64,000 bases of DNA from JAVBLP01 sp031553505 (GCA_031553505.1 JAVBLP010000003.1:62001-126000); one strand, 5' to 3'; counted from the first letter of the stretch, positions 6,868 through 15,915 are shown. Translations and numbers: made by a program. Notes: a model not told the origin generated them from the letters alone.

Positions 6868-9126
6868 ATGAGTCAAAAGTTTAAGATTATATTAGCTTTA
6901 ATGTTTTTTCTTTCAGGAATGTGCAGTCTGGTATATCAAATTGTCTGGATACGCCTTGCGTACGCGCATTTTGGCGCCATATTGCCTGTACTCTCGGTTT
7001 CAATATCTGTTTTTATGCTTGGTCTCGGTCTCGGTTCATGGTTTGGCGGTAAGTATATTGATATTTTATCAAAGAAAACCAATATAAAATCAGCTTATTT
7101 TTACGGATTTTCGGAAATATTGATTGGGACAGGCGCAGTATTAATCCCAATATTATTTGCTTTCGGCCAAAAGCTGCTTTTGGCGGCAGGGCAGACAAAC
7201 TCGGTTTCATATATGTGTTTGTCAGCATTATTTTTGGCTCTTTCGATATTGCCATGGTGCATTGCGATGGGGACGACGTATCCTTTCATAATGTCATTTA
7301 TCCGGCAGACAAATAATTCCGAGCAAACCAGTTTCAGTTTTTTATACACCGCAAACGTGCTTGGCTCGGTGTTTGGCGTTTTGGGCACGGTTGTGTTTGC
7401 CATAGAGCTTTTCGGATTATCAAATACCCTCTACATAGCTGGCTGCACAAATCTTTTTATAGCCTGCTGCGCGTTTTATGCCGCCAAAAAATTTGGTACT
7501 AAAAAAGAAGAACAAAACATTGAAAAAGCAGCAAGTATTAATGTTTCAGCTTTGTGGAAAATCAAGCCGAGTTATTCATTTTTAAAGGTGGTACTTTTCA
7601 CTACGGGCTTTGTTTCTTTGGGAATAGAAGTTGCCTGGACAAGGGCATTTTCACCCGCATTGGGAACTATGGTTTATGCTTTTTCGTTTCTTCTTGCCGG
7701 GTATCTGTTGGCTAACTATATAGGCACATGCGTTTACCGGTCTCATGTCAGAAAAGGCAAAGTATTCAGCTTAGGATTCTTATTATCTGTGTTAGCCGTC
7801 ACTTCTTTTTTGCCTATCATAATCAATGATCCTAACTTACTCGGGCAGGGCCGTGTACATACGGTTGCAGATTATAAAGTCTATAAATATTTGCTGCAGG
7901 TTGTTTTAACGATATTTCCCGTATGTACGGTTTTAGGATACTTAACGCCTTCGATAATTGACTACTACTCTGAAGGCGATGCGAAAAAGGCCGGAGAAAG
8001 TTATGCTATAAATGTTTTAGGCTGCATACTCGGGCCTTTGGCGGTTTCTTATCTCATGCTCCCTTTTATGAGCGCTAAAGCCGTTATGATTATCATGTCT
8101 GTTTTATATGTTTTTTTATTCTTGCTTAATGTTAAAAAAACAAAGAAAGTTTTAGCAGTTTCAACATCAGTTTTTCTGCTTGCCGCTATTATTATGTCTG
8201 TCGCGTATACAACAACATATGAAATACCGTATTCTAAATCTTTTCAAAAAGCATTAAAAAAACCGTTATTTATAAGCAGGGATACAACGGCAACGGTTGT
8301 CGCGTATAACGGTCCTGAAGGCAGCAAGTTATTGGTGAACGGTTATGGTATGACGCATTTTACTACGATAACTAAAACTATGGCTCATTTTCCTTTAGCT
8401 TTACACGGCAATGCTAAAAACGGACTTGTTATATGTTTTGGCATGGGCACAACGCACCGCTCAATGTTGAGCTGGGATATAGATACCACTTCAGTTGAAT
8501 TAACGCCGGGTGTTGTTAACGCTTTCCCTGTGTTTTATAATGACGCCGAAGAGGTCGTTAATAACCCGAAAAGCAGCATAATTGTTGATGACGGAAGAAG
8601 GTTTTTAATGAGGACCGGCAAAAAATTTGACGTAATAACGCTTGATCCGCCGCCACCTATACAATCTTCCGGTTCAAGTTTTCTTTATTCAAGAGAGTTT
8701 TACAGGCTTGTAAAATCAAAATTAAATGAAGGCGGAATTTTGCAGCACTGGATTCCTTTTAGTTTTACGGATCAATCTTATAATAATTACAGTACGATGC
8801 GCGCTATTTTGAAAACAATTGATGAAGAGTTTAATTACGTGAAAATATATTTGTCAGTTGAAAAGTGGGGTATGCATATAAGCGCCTCTATGTCTCCTAT
8901 CGGTGAATATTCTGCAAAGGAACTTTCCGGAAGAATGCCGGAAAAGGCACAAAAAGATTTTTGTGAGCTGCTGCCTGATTATACGGCTGAAGAAATTATG
9001 GATTTGCTTTTGGTTGATTTGATTTCCAAAAATACGTTGTTGAATGGATGGAACAAAAGAGAGTTTATTACGGACTCTTATCCGTACAGCGAATATTTTC
9101 TTTTAAGGGAAGCGGAGTTGCTGTGA
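6868..9126 (+). CDS. Membrane-fused spermidine-synthase-like protein
   Basis: The 752-residue product has about a dozen hydrophobic segments in its first 430 residues, then a soluble domain resembling polyamine aminopropyltransferases (SpeE). The SAM-binding loop is CFGMGTTHRSML at about 522-533. Where true spermidine synthases carry the catalytic Asp-x-Ser/Thr-Asp-Pro motif, this protein reads LDPPPPIQSSGSSFLYSREF near 591. Proteins with this architecture are usually named fused spermidine synthases, but the substrate is unproven and the changed motif argues against routine polyamine synthesis. The gene heads a rightward operon, and its stop overlaps the GTG start of gmk. Confidence 0.78.
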   Translation: MSQKFKIILALMFFLSGMCSLVYQIVWIRLAYAHFGAILPVLSVSISVFMLGLGLGSWFGGKYIDILSKKTNIKSAYFYGFSEILIGTGAVLIPILFAFGQKLLLAAGQTNSVSYMCLSALFLALSILPWCIAMGTTYPFIMSFIRQTNNSEQTSFSFLYTANVLGSVFGVLGTVVFAIELFGLSNTLYIAGCTNLFIACCAFYAAKKFGTKKEEQNIEKAASINVSALWKIKPSYSFLKVVLFTTGFVSLGIEVAWTRAFSPALGTMVYAFSFLLAGYLLANYIGTCVYRSHVRKGKVFSLGFLLSVLAVTSFLPIIINDPNLLGQGRVHTVADYKVYKYLLQVVLTIFPVCTVLGYLTPSIIDYYSEGDAKKAGESYAINVLGCILGPLAVSYLMLPFMSAKAVMIIMSVLYVFLFLLNVKKTKKVLAVSTSVFLLAAIIMSVAYTTTYEIPYSKSFQKALKKPLFISRDTTATVVAYNGPEGSKLLVNGYGMTHFTTITKTMAHFPLALHGNAKNGLVICFGMGTTHRSMLSWDIDTTSVELTPGVVNAFPVFYNDAEEVVNNPKSSIIVDDGRRFLMRTGKKFDVITLDPPPPIQSSGSSFLYSREFYRLVKSKLNEGGILQHWIPFSFTDQSYNNYSTMRAILKTIDEEFNYVKIYLSVEKWGMHISASMSPIGEYSAKELSGRMPEKAQKDFCELLPDYTAEEIMDLLLVDLISKNTLLNGWNKREFITDSYPYSEYFLLREAELL

Positions 9127-9728
9127 AAACAAAACAAAACGGAAATATTATAGTTGTGTCGGCTCCTTCGGGAGCCGGGAAAACCAGTATTTGCGATGCT
9201 GTGGTTTCCTCTGATAAAAATACGGTATATTCAATCTCATATACTACAAGAGCTCCCAGAAAGGGCGAGAAAAACGGAGTTGAATATTTTTTTACGGATG
9301 AAAATACATTTAAAAAAATGATAAAAGAAAAGAAATTTACCGAATGGGCTAAAGTTCACGGAAATTATTACGGAACGCCTAAAGAGTTTATTGAAAAAAC
9401 AATAAGAAAAGGTAAAAATATACTTTTGGATATAGATGTCCAGGGCGGAATTAACATAAAAAGGCAGTATCCGCAGGCTTGCATGGTTTTTATTATGACG
9501 CCTGACCTTGAAACTCTCAAGCAAAGGCTTACTTCAAGAGGCAAAGACAGCATAGAGACTATAAAAACGCGCATGGAAAATGCCAGAAAAGAGCTGAAAT
9601 CTTTACAAAAATATGATTACCTTGTAGTAAACGAAAATTTAAAAGAAGCCGTAGATGCGGTAAAAATGATAATAGAGACGCAGAATTATAGAATCAAAAA
9701 AGGGAAAACAATTCCCAAATATTTTTAG
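9123..9728 (+). CDS. gmk: Guanylate kinase
   Basis: Guanylate kinase phosphorylates GMP to GDP with ATP. Starting at the GTG at 9123 gives 201 residues, the usual length. The P-loop SAPSGAGKTS lies at about 12-21, followed by SYTTRAPRKGEKNGVEYFF, the GMP-binding segment, and LLDIDVQGG. The GTG is preferred over an upstream in-frame ATG at 9048 because a GGAG site lies 6 bases before it and because the upstream extension lies within the previous gene. The GTGA overlap with that gene suggests coupled translation. rpoZ follows after 9 bases, a pairing common in bacteria. Confidence 0.96.
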   Translation: MKTKQNGNIIVVSAPSGAGKTSICDAVVSSDKNTVYSISYTTRAPRKGEKNGVEYFFTDENTFKKMIKEKKFTEWAKVHGNYYGTPKEFIEKTIRKGKNILLDIDVQGGINIKRQYPQACMVFIMTPDLETLKQRLTSRGKDSIETIKTRMENARKELKSLQKYDYLVVNENLKEAVDAVKMIIETQNYRIKKGKTIPKYF

Positions 9729-9737
9729 GAGAAAAAA

Positions 9738-9998
9738 ATGGCTTTAAATGAAATGCAGCTTGCAAAAGAAATGTCGGAATCTAAACTCGGAAAGTATGAT
9801 ATCGTTAAATTAGCTTTGGACTGGATATCCGTAAAAAAACAGGATGAAGATTACAGGCACCTTACTCAGGCGGACCTTATAGTAAAAGCCCTTAATGACG
9901 TTGTTGAAAACGTAGCTACGCCTGAAAAGATTGAAGAGCTTCGCAAGAAAATGAAAGCAAAAGAAAACAAAGCGGCGGAAACAGCCGAAAAGGTATAA
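9738..9998 (+). CDS. rpoZ: RNA polymerase omega subunit
   Basis: Omega helps assemble and stabilise RNA polymerase. The 86-residue product is in the normal size range. Its first half has the omega pattern of a short helix followed by KYDIVKLALDWI and a segment ending TQADLIVKALNDVV. The C-terminus is a charged Lys/Glu/Ala tail. An AGGAG site lies 7 bases before the ATG. Its place directly after gmk and directly before coaC is typical and supports the call. The sequence is divergent, so the identification leans partly on context. Confidence 0.85.
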   Translation: MALNEMQLAKEMSESKLGKYDIVKLALDWISVKKQDEDYRHLTQADLIVKALNDVVENVATPEKIEELRKKMKAKENKAAETAEKV

Positions 9999-10547
9999 AT
10001 GAGTTTAAAGGGTAAAAATATCGTCATAGGCGTATGCGGCGGCATAGCGGCTTATAAAAGTTGTGAAATTATAAGGCAGCTTGTTAAGCTTGATGCTAAT
10101 GTCGAATGTGTTTTAACTTACGGCGGAGCTGAATTTATAACGCCGTTGACGCTTCAGACGCTTTCCAAAAATAAAATCCATATGAAAATGTTTGATTTGC
10201 CGGAAAAATGGGAAATTAACCATATATCTTTGGCAAAAAAAGCGGATATAATTCTCATCGTTCCTGCTACCGCTGACGTGATGGCAAGGCTTGCTGCTGG
10301 CAGGGCGGATGATTTGCTGTCATGTACCGTTCTTGCATCCGCATCTAAAGTGCTTATATGCCCTTCGATGAATACTAATATGTTTAACCATAAAGCAACG
10401 CGGAACAATATAGAAACGCTTAAAAGTTACGGATATAAATTTGTTATGCCCGAAAAAGGCGAGCTTGCCTGCGGAGACTGCGGTGACGGAAGGCTGGCGC
10501 CTGTAGAAAAAATAGTATCTGAAACCGTAAAGGAACTTTCCTTATAA
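9999..10547 (+). CDS. coaC: Phosphopantothenoylcysteine decarboxylase (separate CoaC)
   Basis: CoaC is a flavoprotein that decarboxylates 4'-phosphopantothenoylcysteine in coenzyme A synthesis. The 182-residue protein has the flavoprotein start NIVIGVCGGIAAYKS (residues 6-20), the catalytic His in WEINHISLAKKAD, PATADVMARLAAGRADDLL, and the substrate-clamp region around PSMNTNMF (about 125-132), with ACGDCGDGRLA near the end. In most bacteria this is the first half of a fused CoaBC protein. Here it ends with its own stop, and the ATG of coaB overlaps that stop by one base. It directly follows rpoZ. Confidence 0.93.
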   Translation: MSLKGKNIVIGVCGGIAAYKSCEIIRQLVKLDANVECVLTYGGAEFITPLTLQTLSKNKIHMKMFDLPEKWEINHISLAKKADIILIVPATADVMARLAAGRADDLLSCTVLASASKVLICPSMNTNMFNHKATRNNIETLKSYGYKFVMPEKGELACGDCGDGRLAPVEKIVSETVKELSL

Positions 10548-11215
10548 TGCTTAAAAAGCAGAAGCCCCTTACATTTCTTATATTTTCAGGGCCTACAAGA
10601 GAATATATAGACCCTGTCAGGTTTATAAGCAACGACTCATCCGGTAAAATGGGCGCGGCTTTGGCAAAAGCTGCTTTAAAAAAGAAAAACAATGTCATTT
10701 TTGTTACAGGACCGGCTCAAATGCCGCCGCCCGATAAATCCAAAGTAATAAGGGTCATAAGCGCTTTGGATATGTTAAATGCCGTTAAAGAAAATTTGAA
10801 AAAAGCCGATATTGTAATTGGCGCTGCGGCGGTTGCGGATTTCAGGCCGGAAAAACGCCATGCAAAAAAAATAAAAAAATCTGCCGGTTTTGAACAAATC
10901 AAACTTAAAAAAAATCCTGACATAATAGCTTATTGCGGCAAAAATAAGAAAAATAAAACAGTTGCGGGTTTTGCTCTTGAAACAGACGGAATTCAAGCGA
11001 ATGCTTTGAAAAAGATTAAAGAAAAAAATCTTGATTTAATAGTCGCAAACGGTAAAGAATCTTTGGGCGCGGATAAAACTTCCGTATATATAATATGCGA
11101 ATCCGGAAGCTGCGTAAAAATAAAAAATGCAGATAAAAATATAATAGCGGGAAAGATAATTGATGAAACAATCAGAATATTTAAAAGTTCTAAAACTTGC
11201 AAAACGCTCCCTTGA
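10547..11215 (+). CDS. coaB: Phosphopantothenate-cysteine ligase (separate CoaB)
   Basis: CoaB joins cysteine to 4'-phosphopantothenate, using CTP in most bacteria. The 222-residue product contains the hallmark SGPTREYIDPVRFISNDSSG (about residues 14-33), the KMG that follows it, and GAAAVADFRP near 92. The C-terminal GKIIDETIRIF is typical. The start overlaps the coaC stop (TAATG), so translation is probably coupled and the two enzymes are made in equal amounts. The last 50 bases overlap the start of the downstream uracil-DNA glycosylase gene in another frame. Confidence 0.93.
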   Translation: MLKKQKPLTFLIFSGPTREYIDPVRFISNDSSGKMGAALAKAALKKKNNVIFVTGPAQMPPPDKSKVIRVISALDMLNAVKENLKKADIVIGAAAVADFRPEKRHAKKIKKSAGFEQIKLKKNPDIIAYCGKNKKNKTVAGFALETDGIQANALKKIKEKNLDLIVANGKESLGADKTSVYIICESGSCVKIKNADKNIIAGKIIDETIRIFKSSKTCKTLP

Positions 11216-11927
11216 AGAGTATAAAAACTGGGGTGAAGACGAGCTTTATAAAATTGCCGCTGTTGAAAAAGAAGCAGTAGCCGCGGCTGCCCCAAAAAAA
11301 CAAAATCCGCAGGTATCTATGCCGAAAAATGAAAAATCCGCAGATAAGCTTGAAGCGTTAAGAGAAGAAACCGGTAAATGCAGAAAATGCCCATTAGGCA
11401 AGAGCCGTTTAAACTGCGTTTTCGGGGTAGGTTCACCGGATGCCGATTTAATATTTGTCGGCGAAGGGCCCGGATATGATGAAGACCATAAAGGAGAGCC
11501 TTTTATAGGCAGAGCGGGACAGCTTTTAACTAAGATTATCGAAGCTATGGGTTTTACCAGAGAAACAGTATATATTGCCAATATAGTTAAATGCCATCCG
11601 ATGAAAGACCCTTCCGATCCTGAAAAGAGGGCAAATGACAGGCCGCCGACACCTGAAGAAATGAATGCGTGCCAGCCATATCTTGATATGCAGTTCGAAA
11701 TTATCAAACCTAAGATAATTGTTACGCTCGGCGCTTCTTCAACAAAAGGGCTTTTGAAGACAGAAGAATCTATAAGCGTTATCAGGGGCCAGGTACGAGA
11801 ATATAATGGCATAAAACTTATGCCGACGTATCATCCCGCGGCGCTTCTTAGAAACCCTAACCTTAAAAAATTTGTTTGGGATGACATGAAAAGGGTAATG
11901 AATTACCTTAAGACCGGAAAAATATGA
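11163..11927 (+). CDS. Family 4 uracil-DNA glycosylase
   Basis: Family 4 uracil-DNA glycosylases remove uracil from DNA and carry a [4Fe-4S] cluster. This 254-residue protein has an N-terminal extension of about 60 residues, then the cluster Cys pair in CRKCPLGK, the family motif GEGPGYDEDHKGEPFIGRAG (about 99-118), ANIVKCHPM with a further Cys, and the downstream YHPAALLRNP. The ATG at 11163 is chosen; a TTG directly before it is also in frame. The start lies inside the end of coaB, and the end overlaps the ATG of priA by four bases, placing it firmly in the operon. Confidence 0.92.
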   Translation: MKQSEYLKVLKLAKRSLEEYKNWGEDELYKIAAVEKEAVAAAAPKKQNPQVSMPKNEKSADKLEALREETGKCRKCPLGKSRLNCVFGVGSPDADLIFVGEGPGYDEDHKGEPFIGRAGQLLTKIIEAMGFTRETVYIANIVKCHPMKDPSDPEKRANDRPPTPEEMNACQPYLDMQFEIIKPKIIVTLGASSTKGLLKTEESISVIRGQVREYNGIKLMPTYHPAALLRNPNLKKFVWDDMKRVMNYLKTGKI

Positions 11928-13909
11928 AAGCCATCGAAGTAGCAGTTCCGGTACCTATAAATAAAACATACCACTATTTGCCTCCGGAAGACGCGGATAT
12001 AGAAAATATTGCGGGCAAAAGGGTTAAAGTCCAGTTTGGAAAAAGGAATTTAACCGGCTACGCGCTTGCGGTTGCCGAAACGGAAGAAAACCCTTCTAAA
12101 CTCAAAAGCATTTCCGAAATTATCGACGGTGATGACGTTATAGATGAAGAAAACTTCCGCCTTGCGGCATATATTTCAGAAAATTATATATGTTCCTTAG
12201 GAGAAGCCCTTGCCTCTGTAATCCCCGTATCAATGAAACCTCCAAAAAGGGAAATAAAAAAGAAAACCGTTAAAAACGAAGAAGCTTTCAGCAGGCATAT
12301 CTTGAATGCCGGGCAAAGGGAAGCCGTAGAATTAATAAACCAAACCGTTACGAATAACGAGTTTAAAACATTTCTTATGCATGGCGTTACGGCCTCCGGC
12401 AAAACGGAAGTTTATTTAAATATTATTGAGCACGCGTTAAGTCTTGGCAAAGATGCCGTGATGCTTATTCCTGAAATATCGCTTACGGCGCAGTTTGTGG
12501 ATATTGTTACCAGGCGTTTTGGCGGATTAGTTGGTTTGTGGCACAGCGGAGTCAGCAATACAGAAAAATACAGGCTGTTTAAAAAGGCTAAAAACGGCGA
12601 AATACGTATTATGCTTGGTGCAAGGTCTGCCGTTTTTGCCCCGTTTAAAAATTTAGGCCTCATAATTATAGATGAAGAACATGAGCATACTTATAAACAG
12701 GAGCAAAAACCTTCTTACGACGCAAGGGAAATAGCTTTGTGGAGGGCAAAATACCATAACGGCTGCGTTGTTTTGGGTTCGGCAACGCCTTCTTTAGAGA
12801 GTTTTAAAGATGCTTTAGGCGGACGCATTACGCTTATAAGCCTGCCTGAGCGCATCGACAAAAAGAATCTTCCCGAAGTTAAAATTTTATCCTTAAAAAA
12901 TAAATTTTTTGGCGGAAGTATGCTGCTTCCCGAGACTGTTGAAGCGATTTCCAAGGCGTTGTCAAAAAAGGAACAGATAATAGTTTTTTTAAACCGACGC
13001 GGATATTCACCTTCAATTATGTGCCGTAAATGCGCAAGCGTTTACCAATGCCCTAACTGCTCGATTTCCATGGTGTTCCACAGAAATCCTGATACCCTTA
13101 AATGTCATTATTGCGGTGAAACAAAAAAACTGCCTGTTACCTGTTCCATATGCGGCAGTAAAGAAATATCCGTTTTTGGAACAGGAACACAGAAAGTTGA
13201 AGATGAACTAAAAAAACTTTTTCCCAGTGCCAAAGTTTTCAGACTTGACGGAGATACGGCTTCTTCTAAAGAAAACTACGAAAAAGCTTACCGCGGCATA
13301 AAAAACGAAAATTATGATATTTTGCTTGGCACCCAGATGATTGCCAAGGGATTTGATTTTCCAAATGTTACCCTTGTGTGCGTTATAGATGCCGATACGT
13401 CGCTTTATCTGCCTGATTTTAAATCCGCAGAAAAAACATTTCAGATTATTACACAGGTTGCGGGGCGCTGCGGCAGGGGAGATGCGGCCGGGAATGTTAT
13501 AGTGCAGACTTCCCATCCGGAACATTACGCCATAGCTCATGCCAAAAAACACGATTTTTTATCATTTTATGAAGCAGAAACGGAGCAGAGAAGGAAGATG
13601 GCGTATCCTCCGTACTGTGATGTCGCAAAAATTGCCATAAAAAATAAAGATGAACAAAAAGCCGCGCAGGATTCCGAAAAACTTTTTGAATTTCTTGAAG
13701 GGATTTTAAAAAGCGCCGGTTTTTCAATTAAACTTCTGGGTCCGGCGCCTGCGTATATAGCTAAATTACACAACACTTATAGAAGGCATATAATAATGAA
13801 AGGCAGAAGAAAAGAGCTTATCAGCCTTGCAGGCTATGCCGGAAACTATAATAAAATTTTTTCTAATACCCAAATAAGCATTGAAATAATGCCGTCTGAC
13901 TTAATATAG
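11924..13909 (+). CDS. priA: Primosomal protein N' (PriA helicase)
   Basis: PriA recognises stalled or repaired replication forks and reloads the replisome. The 661-residue product has the N-terminal DNA-binding domain, Walker A in HGVTASGKTEVY (about 151-162), the DEEH box near 249, and helicase motifs V and VI in the LLGTQMIAKGFDFPNVTLV and TQVAGRCGRGDAAG segments. Eight zinc-binding cysteines are present between about 366 and 408 (MCRKC, CPNC, CHYC, CSIC). The ATG overlaps the end of the glycosylase gene. All expected motifs are intact. Confidence 0.96.
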   Translation: MKAIEVAVPVPINKTYHYLPPEDADIENIAGKRVKVQFGKRNLTGYALAVAETEENPSKLKSISEIIDGDDVIDEENFRLAAYISENYICSLGEALASVIPVSMKPPKREIKKKTVKNEEAFSRHILNAGQREAVELINQTVTNNEFKTFLMHGVTASGKTEVYLNIIEHALSLGKDAVMLIPEISLTAQFVDIVTRRFGGLVGLWHSGVSNTEKYRLFKKAKNGEIRIMLGARSAVFAPFKNLGLIIIDEEHEHTYKQEQKPSYDAREIALWRAKYHNGCVVLGSATPSLESFKDALGGRITLISLPERIDKKNLPEVKILSLKNKFFGGSMLLPETVEAISKALSKKEQIIVFLNRRGYSPSIMCRKCASVYQCPNCSISMVFHRNPDTLKCHYCGETKKLPVTCSICGSKEISVFGTGTQKVEDELKKLFPSAKVFRLDGDTASSKENYEKAYRGIKNENYDILLGTQMIAKGFDFPNVTLVCVIDADTSLYLPDFKSAEKTFQIITQVAGRCGRGDAAGNVIVQTSHPEHYAIAHAKKHDFLSFYEAETEQRRKMAYPPYCDVAKIAIKNKDEQKAAQDSEKLFEFLEGILKSAGFSIKLLGPAPAYIAKLHNTYRRHIIMKGRRKELISLAGYAGNYNKIFSNTQISIEIMPSDLI

Positions 13910-13917
13910 GGGATTTT

Positions 13918-14292
13918 ATGTTTCCAAAAGCATTAGCGGTTTTTTTCGGAGGCGCGTTCGGCGCGCTGTTCAGGTTTTTACTGTCTGAATTCTTTCCGTT
14001 AAGCAGGTGGGGAATACCGTTTACGATAATCTTTATTAACTTTGCAGGCTGCTTTATTATGGGCGCCGCGGATGCTTTTTTTGATAAAGACTCATCCGGC
14101 AGCCATTTAAAGCATTTTGTCGTTATCGGGTTACTCGGAGGTTTTACTACTTTTTCTTCATTTTCACTTGAATTTTCAAATCTTATGAGGGATAATAACA
14201 TTATTGGCAGTTTTGCTTATGTCGCAATATCCGTTATTATGGCCTTGTCAGGTTTTTGGTTTGGTTATATGCTTGTGAAAAGTATAAAATAA
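13918..14292 (+). CDS. fluC: Fluoride channel FluC (CrcB)
   Basis: FluC proteins form dimeric channels that let toxic fluoride out of the cell. The 124-residue product has four hydrophobic segments and the family signatures GGAFGALFRFLLS (10-22), NFAGCFIMG (about 41-49) and GGFTTFSSFSLEF (about 76-88), with the pore Phe and Ser/Thr residues. It is a single gene, as expected for the dual-topology homodimer type. It begins 8 bases after priA with a GGGG site before the ATG. There is no room for a fluoride riboswitch in front of it. Confidence 0.94.
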   Translation: MFPKALAVFFGGAFGALFRFLLSEFFPLSRWGIPFTIIFINFAGCFIMGAADAFFDKDSSGSHLKHFVVIGLLGGFTTFSSFSLEFSNLMRDNNIIGSFAYVAISVIMALSGFWFGYMLVKSIK

Positions 14293-14324
14293 TTATATAA
14301 AATTGAAAAAAAGGAGGAGAAATA

Positions 14325-14876
14325 ATGAAAATAATTAAATTTATTTCGGTTTTTGTTTTGCTTTCATTCTTTTATTCGGGTCTTTTGGCGCAAATGGATG
14401 ATAATGAGGCTTTTGAAGATTTTAATAAAAATGTTTTAAGTTACGATAATGCCCTTATTGTTATGGTGCAGACTTATGACGCCCACACAAAAGTACAAAC
14501 CAGAGATGATGTTTTTGTTGCCGTAACAAAGAAAGGCGGCAAAGAAAAGACATATAAAGTAAAAACGCCTTATTACTATGTTATCGCTGACTACAGCGCA
14601 TTTAAAGATAAGTATGACCTTGCCGCGGCAAATGAAAAAAGAAGTCTGGTAAAAGCCAATGCCGACAGCGTATATGTGGTTTCCGTTGATGCAGGACTTC
14701 CGTCCGGCAATAAAATAGAAGTGGTTGTTTCCGAAAACAAGCAAGCGATATATTCGCAAAATAGCGTTGAATTTCCGTTTCATTATTCAGTTGAGTGCAA
14801 GACAAATTATTCAGCGATATATAATCCAGACGCGAAACCGGCAGATAAATCCGGCATGAAAAGCATTAACCAGTAA
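14325..14876 (+). CDS. Exported protein of unknown function
   Basis: The 183-residue product starts with a clear signal peptide (MKIIKFISVFVLLSFFYSG, cleavage near Leu-Leu-Ala-Gln). The mature part is beta-rich with many Tyr, Val and Lys residues and contains no Cys pair or catalytic motif that I recognise. A strong AAGGAGG ribosome-binding site lies just before the ATG. The gene follows fluC by 32 bases and is followed by the tRNA-Asp promoter. No terminator is visible directly after it. Confidence 0.65.
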   Translation: MKIIKFISVFVLLSFFYSGLLAQMDDNEAFEDFNKNVLSYDNALIVMVQTYDAHTKVQTRDDVFVAVTKKGGKEKTYKVKTPYYYVIADYSAFKDKYDLAAANEKRSLVKANADSVYVVSVDAGLPSGNKIEVVVSENKQAIYSQNSVEFPFHYSVECKTNYSAIYNPDAKPADKSGMKSINQ

Positions 14877-14885
14877 AGCTACCGT

Positions 14886-14914
14886 TTGACATTAAAGCGG
14901 CTTTCTGATATAAT
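14886..14914 (+). promoter_or_regulatory. Perfect-consensus promoter of tRNA-Asp
   Basis: TTGACA (14886-14891) and TATAAT (14909-14914) are separated by exactly 17 bases, a perfect sigma-70 consensus. Transcription should begin near 14921, 28 bases before the tRNA. Confidence 0.9.
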
Positions 14915-14948
14915 CTTCGAGTTCGTAATTGACAATTTAATAGTTTTT

Positions 14949-15024
14949 GGGGACGTGGTGTAGCCTGGTTTAACACACTGCCCTGTCAAGGCAGAGACCG
15001 CGGGTTCAAATCCCGTCGTCCCCG
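14949..15024 (+). tRNA. tRNA-Asp (anticodon GTC)
   Basis: The sequence folds as a cloverleaf: acceptor GGGGACG with CGTCCCC, D arm, anticodon stem CTGCC/GGCAG with anticodon GTC at 14985-14987, and a TTCAAAT T-loop. The discriminator is G, the identity base for Asp tRNA. The CCA end is not encoded. GUC is one of the anticodons modified to queuosine by Tgt, whose gene is at 54467 in this window. Confidence 0.97.
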
Positions 15025-15037
15025 TATCAAATAAAAT

Positions 15038-15069
15038 AACCCCTGAACTGAAAGGTTTCAGGGGTTTTT
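15038..15069 (+). terminator. Terminator after tRNA-Asp
   Basis: Ten bases (15038-15047, AACCCCTGAA) pair with 15057-15066 across a 9-base loop and are followed by a T-run. It ends the tRNA-Asp transcript. Confidence 0.88.
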
Positions 15070-15129
15070 GTTTTACGTAAAGTTTTGCAGTATAACAGGT
15101 TTGATATCGCTACTTTGAGATTCATACCA

Positions 15130-15915
15130 TCATAATCCTCTGGTGAATACCTTATCGTTGTATTTAAATATACTATAACCATATCCTTCGTAACCTAAAT
15201 CCAATATTACAATTTCATATTTACCGTCGCCGTTTAAATCATAAATAAACATCTTATCCGAACGCCAATGTTCATCTTCATTTCCTTTTTCAAAATATTT
15301 TTCCCGAATCATGGTTGTTTTTTTACCGTCATATAAAAATGCGATAGAATATTGGCAGTTTGTTTTTTTAGCCCAAAAATCATCTTCACTTACAAGCCAT
15401 GCTGGACCATTACTGGCAAGAATTATATACTGGGTCTTGCCGTTTTTTTCAAAATCTAAAGAATAAGCTGATTTTATTACGACTTCGGCTGTTGTGTAAC
15501 TTTGCTTATTTAAAATTTCCCGCACTAAATGATTAAACTGTCTGGTATCTGCCATTTTTTTAATATCATTTGGAATAGGTGAAAATTCTCTGTTTATTGC
15601 TATGTCATAATCACTTCCAAGAGCGGCGTATTCATTATTATTGTCAAGTGCAACCGTTACACTGCGAGGGGCATAATCGCTGCCTTCATTTGAGATTTTT
15701 ACTCTTCCGCTGCCGATGTATTTATTATTTTTATAAAATCTAAACCCATCTATCCAACCATCTCCTTCCGAAGGTTCATTTTCGTAAGCAAGATCGTTGT
15801 CAATGACAACATAAAGATCATCTGTTTTTTGCGGAATAGTACTAAAAACTGTGCTGCAAAATGAAAGAATAGCAATACAGGCAATAATGTTAATCCAGCT
15901 TGTTCTTTTTTTCAT
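15130..15915 (-). CDS. Exported protein with VCBS/FG-GAP-like segment
   Basis: I do not recognise the family. From the ATG at 15915 the product has 261 residues with a signal peptide (Lys-Lys-Arg, then a hydrophobic stretch ending near CSTVFS). Near the C-terminus, YDLNGDGKYEIVILDLGYEG resembles the calcium-binding DxNxDG loops of VCBS/FG-GAP repeats. An in-frame ATG ten codons upstream lies before the signal sequence. The AGAGGAG site sits 13 bases from the chosen ATG and 10 from the TTG just before it, so the TTG could be the real start. The gene is alone on its strand. Confidence 0.6.
   Translation of the reverse strand: MKKRTSWINIIACIAILSFCSTVFSTIPQKTDDLYVVIDNDLAYENEPSEGDGWIDGFRFYKNNKYIGSGRVKISNEGSDYAPRSVTVALDNNNEYAALGSDYDIAINREFSPIPNDIKKMADTRQFNHLVREILNKQSYTTAEVVIKSAYSLDFEKNGKTQYIILASNGPAWLVSEDDFWAKKTNCQYSIAFLYDGKKTTMIREKYFEKGNEDEHWRSDKMFIYDLNGDGKYEIVILDLGYEGYGYSIFKYNDKVFTRGL

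Noticed and set aside
11246..11812. A 188-residue open frame on the minus strand
   Set aside because: It is the antisense of the uracil-DNA glycosylase gene, whose motifs are complete.
14929..14945. A second TTGACA just before tRNA-Asp
   Set aside because: No -10 box lies at a usable distance before the tRNA; the perfect promoter at 14886-14914 explains transcription.
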